From DATGLW01 sp035293965 (GTDB lineage Bacteria > Actinomycetota > Acidimicrobiia > Acidimicrobiales > RAAP-2): 10,435 nucleotides of DNA. The stretch covers positions 1-10,435 of the forward strand of contig DATGLW010000009.1 in assembly GCA_035293965.1 (NCBI GenBank), in the 5' to 3' direction. Positions 5,100 to 10,435 of the stretch are shown here, piece after piece. Position 1 is the stretch's first letter; the number at the start of each line of letters is the position of its first letter. The translations under genes were made by a program, and so were the position numbers. Below the pieces are notes generated by a model. That model saw only the letters and a list, made by a program, of their open reading frames with translations, had not been told where the DNA came from and did not search any database.

Positions 5100-6850
5100 C
5101 CCGGCGAACGCGGGGACCGATCGACCCCCGCCTGGTGGCCGAGGTACCCGTGGCGCGCCGTCACCTGGCGGTGGCCGCGGGCCTCGGCGTGGGCATGGCG
5201 GCCGCCGTCGTGGCCCAGGCAGTGCTGCTGGCGAACGTGGTCGACCAGGCCCTCTTGCACCAGGCGGGCCTCCATCGCGTCCTCCCCCAGCTCACCGGCC
5301 TGGCTGGCGCCGTGGTGGCAAGGGCGATCCTCGCCGGGCTGGGCGAGGTCGCCGCCGGGCGCACCTCGGCCTCGGTGTCGGCCGCGCTCCGGCGCCGCCT
5401 GGTCGACCACGCCCTCGACCTCGGCCCGTCGTGGCTGGCCGGCGAGCGGACAGGGGAGCTCACGCTGACCGCCACCAGGGGCGTGCACGCCGTGGAGGCC
5501 TACGTCGGGCGCTACCTCCCCCAGCTGGTCGTGGCGGTGCTGGCGCCCGCCGGGCTCCTGTGCTGGGTGGCGACGGCCGACTGGGTGTCGGCGGCCATCC
5601 TGCTCGGGATGGTGGCCCTGGTGCCCGCGGCAATGGTTGCGCTCGGCCGGGGGTCGGCCAGGCGGGCCCGGCGCCAGTGGCGCCTCTTGTCGTCGCTGTC
5701 GGCCCGCTACCTCGAGCTCGTCCAGGGCCTGCCCACCCTGCGAGCGTTCGGGCGTGCTGCCCAGGGCCGGCGCGAGGTGGCGGCGAGCACCGAAGGGCTT
5801 CGGGTGGCCACCATGGCCGTGCTGCGCGCCGCCTTCCTGTCGGCCCTCGGGATGGAGCTCCTGTCGGGCCTCGGCGTGGGCCTGGTGGCCATGGTCCTCG
5901 GCCTGCGGCTGCTCGCCGGCACGACCGGGCTGGCCACGGCGCTGGCGGTGCTCGTGGTCGCCCCTGAGGTCTTCCTGCCGTTGCGCCGTGCCGGCGCGGA
6001 GTTCCACGCCAGCGCGGAGGGGCAGGCGGCGGCGGACCGCATCTTCGGGGTGCTCGACGAGGCCGCGCGGCCGCGGCGCGGCTCCTCGGGGGCTGCAGCT
6101 CGCACCGGTGGGACGGTGCTGGCCGATCCGCGGCGGGGCCCGGTCGAGCTCCGCGCCGTGACCGTGCGCTATCCCGGGCGCCGCCTGCCCGCCGTGGCGG
6201 AGCTCGACCTGTGCCTGCAGCCCGGCGAGCACGTGGCGCTCGTCGGGCCCTCAGGGGCAGGCAAGTCGACCGTGCTGGCTCTCCTGCTGGGGTTCGTCCT
6301 CCCCGAGTCCGGAACCGTGCGCGTCGCCGGAGTCGACCTGGCGGCGATGCCGCCCGCCTCATGGCGGGACCTCGTCTCCTGGGTGCCCCAGCGGCCCCAC
6401 CTCTTCCGAGGCTCGCTGGAGGACAACCTCCGGCTCGGGCTCCCCACCGCCCGGGCCGACCAGCTGTGGCGGGTGGTCGAGGCAGTCGGGCTGGCACCCC
6501 TGGTCGGGCGCCTCCCCCGCGGCCTCGCCACCCCCCTCGGCCCCGAGGGGCTGACCTTGAGCGCCGGCGAGCGCCAACGGGTGGCCCTGGCGCGCTGCGC
6601 CCTGCGCGACGCGCCGCTGGTCCTCCTCGACGAGCCAGTCGCCCACCTGGCCAACGAGGACCACGTGCTGCTCCGCCGGTCGCTCTCAGGGTGGCTGGCC
6701 GACCGCACGGTCCTCGTCGCCGGGCACGCCCCTGGCCTCGTCGACCCCGATCGGGTGGTGGCAATCCCGGCGGGCGGGCCCGATCACGCCGCCCGAGCCC
6801 GCCCGCCGGGATCCCAGCCGCCGGTCGACAGCGCAGGAACCAGGCGATGA
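5096..6850 (+). CDS. cydD: Thiol reductant ABC exporter subunit CydD
   Basis: A 584-residue half of the heterodimeric CydDC inner-membrane ABC transporter, required for cytochrome bd assembly; it is reported to export cysteine/glutathione and more recently to handle haem. The membrane domain (about 1-320) shows hydrophobic segments near 24-49, 63-84, 141-160, 163-184, 245-272 and 278-295. The nucleotide-binding domain has Walker A GPSGAGKST (384-392, K390), Q-loop Q432, signature LSAGE (488-492), Walker B LVLLDEP (D512, E513) and H-loop H544. The D-loop reads HLAN (517-520), so the usual aspartate is A519. ATG 5096 is chosen because family-like sequence (GPIDPRLV) starts just after it; the frame is open to 4655 but that part is repeat and the small gene's other frame. 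The stop overlaps the cydC start by ATGA. The C-terminal 25 residues form an unstructured proline/arginine tail. Confidence 0.93.
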   Translation: MTRRTRGPIDPRLVAEVPVARRHLAVAAGLGVGMAAAVVAQAVLLANVVDQALLHQAGLHRVLPQLTGLAGAVVARAILAGLGEVAAGRTSASVSAALRRRLVDHALDLGPSWLAGERTGELTLTATRGVHAVEAYVGRYLPQLVVAVLAPAGLLCWVATADWVSAAILLGMVALVPAAMVALGRGSARRARRQWRLLSSLSARYLELVQGLPTLRAFGRAAQGRREVAASTEGLRVATMAVLRAAFLSALGMELLSGLGVGLVAMVLGLRLLAGTTGLATALAVLVVAPEVFLPLRRAGAEFHASAEGQAAADRIFGVLDEAARPRRGSSGAAARTGGTVLADPRRGPVELRAVTVRYPGRRLPAVAELDLCLQPGEHVALVGPSGAGKSTVLALLLGFVLPESGTVRVAGVDLAAMPPASWRDLVSWVPQRPHLFRGSLEDNLRLGLPTARADQLWRVVEAVGLAPLVGRLPRGLATPLGPEGLTLSAGERQRVALARCALRDAPLVLLDEPVAHLANEDHVLLRRSLSGWLADRTVLVAGHAPGLVDPDRVVAIPAGGPDHAARARPPGSQPPVDSAGTRR

Positions 6851-8625
6851 CTGTCTCTGCGCCTCGGCGTGCGGCACCTTCGGGCTTGGCCGCCCCGACC
6901 GGCACCGACCACCCGGGCGGGCAGCGGCGGCGGACCCTTCGCAGCCTGCTGGCAATCGGGGCTCCTCCCGCTCGGCGGCTGGCCGCGGCTGGCGTCCTCG
7001 GTTCCGGGGCGGTGCTTGCCACCATCGGGCTGCTGGCGGGTTCGGGCTACGTCGTCGACCGCGCCGCGCTCCGGCCGGGGCTGGGCGCCATCGCCGGCAT
7101 CCTGGCGCTGGTCGAGGTGCTCGCGTTCGTCCGGGCCCCGCTGCGCTACGGCGAGCGGCTGGCGGCCCACGACGCAGCCTTCCGCGCCTTGGGGCGCTGG
7201 CGCGTGTGGCTCTACGACGTCCTCGAGCCGCGATCGCCGGCGGCGCTGGGGCGGTGGCGCCGCGGGGACCTTTTGGCCCGCGCCATCGAGGACGTCGACG
7301 CCCTCCAGGACCTCTACCTGCGCGGCGCGGTCCCGGTGGTGGTGGCGCTGGTGGCATCCGCCGCGGCCGTGAGCGTGGTGGGGCTCGTGCTGCCGCCGGC
7401 CGCGCCGCTGCTGGGGGGAGCCCTCGCCGCGGCCCTCCTCGTCTCGGGGTCGCTGGCCCTGGCCGCAAGCCCCCTCGGCGAGCGAGAGGCCGCCCTGCGC
7501 GGCAGCCTCTCGGCTGAGGTCGTCGACCTCCTCCAGGGAGCACCGGAGTTGGTGGCGTTCGGCGCCGACGCCCAGGCACTGGGTCGGCTGCGCGCCGTCG
7601 ACGACGAGCTCGCGCGCCTCCACTGGCGCCGTTCGCTCCTCGGCGGGGCGGCCTCGACGGCGACGCTGCTGTGCGCCGGGGCCGCCGTGGTCGGCGTCCT
7701 CGCCGAGGCAGTGGCTGCCGCGCGCGGTCACCGGCTCGCTCCCACCATGCTGGCCGCCCTGCCCCTGGCGGCGATCGGCGCCTTCGAAGCGGTGCCACCC
7801 GTCACCCTGGCCGCGCACCGGCTCGGCGACGTGCTCGCTGCAGGGCGGCGGCTGCTCGCCCTGCGCGACGTGCCGGTACCGGTCGCCGACCCGATCGACC
7901 CGGTGCCACTGCCGGGGGGCACGCCCGAGCTGGCCCTGCGCGAGGCCCGGCTCCGCTACCACCCCGAGCTGCCCTGGGCTCTCGACGGGGTGTCGCTCGT
8001 GGTGGCGCCGGGGCGGCGCCTCGCCGTGACCGGGCCCAACGGAGCGGGCAAGACGAGCCTCGTCAACGTGCTGCTCCGTTTCTGGCCGCTCCAGTCAGGC
8101 GAGGCGTCCCTCGGTGGGGTCCGCCTCGAGGCTGCGGCCCAGGCCGACGCCCGGCGCGTCATGTCGCTCGTGGAGCAGGAGGCGCCGCTCTTCGCCGGCT
8201 CGATCCGCGACAACGTGACCCTGGGCCGGCCCGACGCCGGCGACGCGGAAGTAGCCGCAGCACTGCGCGCGGCCCGCCTCGACGCATGGGTCCGGACACT
8301 CCCCGACGGCCTGGCGACCCCCGTGGGCGAGCTCGGGTCGCAGGTGTCGGGTGGGCAGCGCCAGCGCATCGCGCTGGCCCGGGCGCTCGTGGCAGGCGGC
8401 GGCATCCTCCTCCTCGACGAGCCGACCACCGGGCTGGACCGCGACGAGGCCGCCGCCGTGCTGGGTGACGTGCTCGAGGCCGCCGGCCCCCGCAGCGTGC
8501 TGCTCGTCACCCACCGGCCGGAGGAGGTCGAGGCGTTCGACGACGTCGCCGTGATGGACGCCGGCCGGGTGGTCGAGTTCCGCCCCGGAGGGTCCGCTCA
8601 GGGCGCAGGCGGCAACACGTTGTAG
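6847..8625 (+). CDS. cydC: Thiol reductant ABC exporter subunit CydC
   Basis: A 592-residue partner of CydD. The membrane domain carries hydrophobic segments near 44-69, 78-96, 160-182, 187-207, 266-290 and 300-316. The intracellular stretch YGERLAAHDAAFRALG (101-116) followed by LYDVLEPRSPA and GDLLARAIEDVDALQDLYLRG (140-160) is a hallmark of CydC. The nucleotide-binding domain has Walker A GPNGAGKTS (396-404, K402), Q-loop Q444, signature VSGGQ (500-504), Walker B ILLLDEP (D524, E525), a normal D-loop D531 and H-loop H556, so this subunit looks fully competent. ATG 6847 overlaps the cydD stop (ATGA), implying coupled translation and equal subunit supply. The last 28 bp overlap, tail to tail, the 3' end of the minus-strand phosphatase gene. 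No cydA or cydB is present in the window. Confidence 0.94.
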   Translation: MTVSAPRRAAPSGLAAPTGTDHPGGQRRRTLRSLLAIGAPPARRLAAAGVLGSGAVLATIGLLAGSGYVVDRAALRPGLGAIAGILALVEVLAFVRAPLRYGERLAAHDAAFRALGRWRVWLYDVLEPRSPAALGRWRRGDLLARAIEDVDALQDLYLRGAVPVVVALVASAAAVSVVGLVLPPAAPLLGGALAAALLVSGSLALAASPLGEREAALRGSLSAEVVDLLQGAPELVAFGADAQALGRLRAVDDELARLHWRRSLLGGAASTATLLCAGAAVVGVLAEAVAAARGHRLAPTMLAALPLAAIGAFEAVPPVTLAAHRLGDVLAAGRRLLALRDVPVPVADPIDPVPLPGGTPELALREARLRYHPELPWALDGVSLVVAPGRRLAVTGPNGAGKTSLVNVLLRFWPLQSGEASLGGVRLEAAAQADARRVMSLVEQEAPLFAGSIRDNVTLGRPDAGDAEVAAALRAARLDAWVRTLPDGLATPVGELGSQVSGGQRQRIALARALVAGGGILLLDEPTTGLDRDEAAAVLGDVLEAAGPRSVLLVTHRPEEVEAFDDVAVMDAGRVVEFRPGGSAQGAGGNTL

Positions 8626-9191
8626 GCGTGCAGCACCGGGCCGGCGGGACCCCAGCCGATCCGCGTGACCGACCCGGTCGAGAGGTGCAGCCGCCAGGCC
8701 ACGGTCTCGTCGACGCGAAGGGCCCACGCCACCGCCGCCTTGATCGGCGACACATGGCTCACCACCACCACGTCGCCGCGCGGGTCGCGCCCTCCCTCGC
8801 CGTCACGGGCGAACAGCGCCTCGCACGCTCCGGACACGCGCCGGGCGACCGCGGCCAGGGGCTCGCCCCCCTCGGGGACGAACCCGGCCCGGGCGCGCCT
8901 CGCACGAGCGTGCTCACCGGTGACATCGGCAACCGGGCGACCCTCGTCGCGCCCGTAGTCGATCTCGATCCAGCGCTCGTCCACCTCCACCGGGAGGCCG
9001 AGGTCGAGGCAGGCCGCGGTGTCGCGGGCGCGGCGCAGCGGGCTCGACACCAGCCGGACCACCGGACCGAGCAGCCGGCCGACCTCGGCCGCCTGCTGGC
9101 GTCCTCGCTCGGTCAGGGGCACGTCGGCGCGTCCGACCAGGCGTCCCTCTGCGTTGGCCGTCGCCTCGCCGTGGCGGATCAGGACGAGCAC
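8598..9191 (-). CDS. Histidine phosphatase family protein (phosphoglycerate mutase-like)
   Basis: A 197-residue cytosolic protein of the histidine phosphatase superfamily, branch 1. It opens MLVLIRHGEATANAEGRLVG: RHG (6-8) holds the nucleophilic H7, and the next conserved arginine lies in SSPLRRARDTA (49-59). The acid side is seen in WIEIDYG (74-80) and the second catalytic histidine is H146 in VVSHVSPIK. This branch includes cobalamin-pathway alpha-ribazole phosphatases (CobC), phosphoglycerate mutases and broad phosphatases; the sequence does not decide between them. GTG 9191 is chosen from the GGAGGA site 6 nt upstream and because the conserved fold begins there. The start overlaps the end of the zinc-ribbon gene by 13 bp, so the two are one operon. 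Its 3' end runs 28 bp into cydC on the other strand. Confidence 0.92.
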   Translation of the reverse strand: MLVLIRHGEATANAEGRLVGRADVPLTERGRQQAAEVGRLLGPVVRLVSSPLRRARDTAACLDLGLPVEVDERWIEIDYGRDEGRPVADVTGEHARARRARAGFVPEGGEPLAAVARRVSGACEALFARDGEGGRDPRGDVVVVSHVSPIKAAVAWALRVDETVAWRLHLSTGSVTRIGWGPAGPVLHAYNVLPPAP

Positions 9192-9985
9192 GCCGGATCC
9201 TCCGGGCCGCCCGCGGCGGCCGCCCGCACCAGGATCCGCCCGCACTGCTCGCAGGTCACGACGGCGTCGTCGGGAAGGCGACGGATGCGGTCCACCTCCA
9301 TCGCCGGCAGCTCGAGATGGCAGCCCTCGCACCGGTTGCCGACGAGTCGGGCGGCACCCACGCCCTTCGTGCGGGCACGGATCTCCTCGTAGCGCCGGGC
9401 GAGATCGGGCGGCAGCCCGGCCGCCGCGGCCCGCCTCGACAGCTCGAGGGTCGACAGCTCGGCCTCGATGGCCGCCTCGGCCGCCGCCAGGGCGGCCCGG
9501 AGCCCCTGGACGGCCTCGGCCAGCGCGGACTGCTCGTCGAGGAGCTCGGCCAGGGCGGCGTCGAGCGGCTCCTGGGCCTCCATCAGTTCGAGCTCCTCCT
9601 CCTCGAGACGGTCGCGCTGGGACGCGATGCCGCGGACCTCGTCGTCCATGGCCTGCAGGTCGCGGGCGGCCACGCCCCGGGCGCCGTACATGCGCTCCTC
9701 GATGGCCCGCCGGCGGACGTCGAGGGCAGCCACTCGGCGTTCGAGCTCACCCTGGCGATCGAGAAGCTCCTGGCGGCGAGCCGTGCTGTCGGCCACCTGC
9801 TCGGACAGCTCGGCCAGCTTCGCCTCGGCCGCCCGGAGATCGGCCCGTTCGGGCAGCGTGGCCTTGCGATGGCGCAAGGTGGCGATCGAGGTGTCGAGAT
9901 CCTGGACCGCGAGCAGGCGCCGGAGCGGCGACGTCCCCCGGGCCTCGGCCTTCTCGCCGTCGCGACCGGAGCGCTCAGCCGCCAC
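9179..9985 (-). CDS. Coiled-coil protein with C-terminal C4 zinc ribbon (zf-RING_7 family)
   Basis: A 268-residue protein of the family that includes mycobacterial Rv2229c and Helicobacter HP0958 (FlgZ). From about residue 20 to 190 it is charged, heptad-like helix predicted to form a long antiparallel coiled coil, with the conserved turn region MYGARGVAARDLQAM (99-113). The C-terminal zinc ribbon has C219-x2-C222 and C245-x2-C248 (CEGC and CEQC, then GRILV). HP0958 is a protein- and RNA-binding chaperone-like factor; the function in actinobacteria is not settled, so a scaffold or RNA-binding role is inference. The start is uncertain: GTG 9985 overlaps the Nudix stop by 11 bp, and GTG 9994 is nearly as good; neither has a strong ribosome-binding site, which fits translational coupling. 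Family sequence proper begins near SPLRRLLAVQDLD (19-31). Confidence 0.88.
   Translation of the reverse strand: MAAERSGRDGEKAEARGTSPLRRLLAVQDLDTSIATLRHRKATLPERADLRAAEAKLAELSEQVADSTARRQELLDRQGELERRVAALDVRRRAIEERMYGARGVAARDLQAMDDEVRGIASQRDRLEEEELELMEAQEPLDAALAELLDEQSALAEAVQGLRAALAAAEAAIEAELSTLELSRRAAAAGLPPDLARRYEEIRARTKGVGAARLVGNRCEGCHLELPAMEVDRIRRLPDDAVVTCEQCGRILVRAAAAGGPEDPACSS
9198..9203 (-). promoter_or_regulatory. Ribosome-binding site that sets the phosphatase start
   Basis: Minus-strand GGAGGA, 6 nt before the GTG at 9191 and lying inside the end of the zinc-ribbon gene. It decides the start against an upstream open frame reaching 9332. Confidence 0.75.
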
Positions 9986-10435
9986 CCGTGCCACCCTGGC
10001 CCGTCCCGTCCCCTCGTTCGTCCGGCGCCCCCGGCGCCCCGAGCTGCTCCCGGGCACGCCGGGCAGCTCGCAGCGCGCCGGCGAGCGACTCGTCAGCCAA
10101 CGCGGCGGCCTCCTCCCAGCTGAACCACCGGGCATCCGGGCTCTCGCCCGGGGGCGGGCTCGGTTCGGCGCCCTCACCAACGAGCAGGTAGCGCAGGTCG
10201 AGGTGGCGGTGCCCTTCTGCCGCCTCGTGGACGTCGACGTGGAGCAGCAGGGGGCCGCCGGATGGATGTCGGACCACGAGCCCCGTCTCCTCGCACGCCT
10301 CGCGCACGGCCGCGCGGGCCGGAGGCTCCCCGTCGTCGACATGGCCCCCGGGCTGCAGCCAGCGGCCGAGCCGGCGATGCCGGTGGAGCACCACCCCTCG
10401 CGGGCCGCACACGATGGCCGACGCGGTGACGTGCA
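9975..10435 (-). CDS. Nudix hydrolase (partial, 5' end beyond window)
   Basis: The frame is open to the right edge; 152 residues are visible, beginning HVTASAIVCGPRGVVLHRH. The next codon upstream ends in TG and is cut by the edge, so it could be a start codon or an internal leucine or similar; family members usually extend a little further. The Nudix box is perfect: G30-x5-E36-x7-R44-E45-x2-E48-E49-x-G51-L52, giving the magnesium-binding site that hydrolyses a nucleoside diphosphate linked to another group. RRLGRWLQPGGHVDDGE (20-36) is the pattern common in actinobacterial Nudix proteins of unassigned substrate. The tail from about residue 130 is low-complexity glycine/arginine. It is the first visible gene of the minus-strand operon and overlaps the zinc-ribbon gene at its 3' end. 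Confidence 0.92.
   Translation of the reverse strand, partial: HVTASAIVCGPRGVVLHRHRRLGRWLQPGGHVDDGEPPARAAVREACEETGLVVRHPSGGPLLLHVDVHEAAEGHRHLDLRYLLVGEGAEPSPPPGESPDARWFSWEEAAALADESLAGALRAARRAREQLGAPGAPDERGDGTGQGGTGGG

Noticed and set aside
5009..7025. Long minus-strand open frames opposite cydD and cydC (up to 521 codons)
   Set aside because: Translations are low-complexity arginine/alanine/proline sequence; the opposite strand has complete ABC-transporter motifs.
9192..9332. N-terminal extension of the histidine phosphatase to 9332
   Set aside because: It would overlap the zinc-ribbon domain of the upstream gene extensively; the RHG motif normally lies within the first ten residues, as it does from the GTG at 9191.
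1..10435. Novel defence, toxin-antitoxin or mobile system
   Set aside because: All larger genes belong to known housekeeping or metabolic families, and no integrase, transposase, nuclease or paired small toxin-like genes are visible.

Overview
The window is very G+C-rich, with codons ending almost entirely in G or C. It carries families common in Actinomycetota: a DUF2505 protein, paired CydD/CydC, a coiled-coil zinc-ribbon protein followed by a histidine phosphatase, and a Nudix protein of actinobacterial type. Together with the CaiB-type CoA-transferase, quinone-oxidoreductase-like enzyme and APH-like kinase, this suggests an actinobacterium, perhaps of the class Acidimicrobiia. The lineage is inferred from gene content and style, not from a marker gene. 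I see no rRNA, tRNA, CRISPR array, insertion sequence or phage gene.

Layout. At the left edge is the start of a secreted protein on the minus strand, probably an ABC-transporter substrate-binding protein. It diverges from a medium-chain oxidoreductase (298-1272, +), which converges on a CaiB/BaiF CoA-transferase (1431-2660, -). A divergent promoter region separates the latter from a DUF2505 protein (2897-3388, +), which looks leaderless. Next come a four-copy 16-bp tandem repeat, a recognisable promoter, an APH-family phosphotransferase (3637-4629, +) and a 75-residue hypothetical protein (4660-4887, +). Three 32-bp direct repeats lead into the cydDC promoter, a possible 25-codon leader ORF, and cydD (5096-6850) and cydC (6847-8625). 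The right end is a compact minus-strand operon, read right to left: a Nudix hydrolase (cut by the window edge), a zinc-ribbon coiled-coil protein, and a histidine phosphatase whose 3' end overlaps that of cydC by 28 bp.

How the genes may work together. The oxidoreductase, CoA-transferase and ACAD10/11- or LvaA-like kinase all fit acyl-CoA or organic-acid catabolism, but they are separate transcription units here. CydDC is an ABC exporter needed for assembly of cytochrome bd and periplasmic redox/haem balance. No cydAB lies in the window, so this is a cydDC pair separated from at least its immediate oxidase genes. The Nudix, zinc-ribbon and phosphatase genes overlap head to tail and are almost certainly cotranscribed.

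The most interesting material is not a new enzyme system but intergenic structure. Two different tandem-repeat arrays each sit immediately upstream of a predicted promoter. A predicted leaderless leader ORF ends in an ATGA overlap with the cydD start. CydD also lacks the usual D-loop aspartate. I found no convincing novel multi-gene system.
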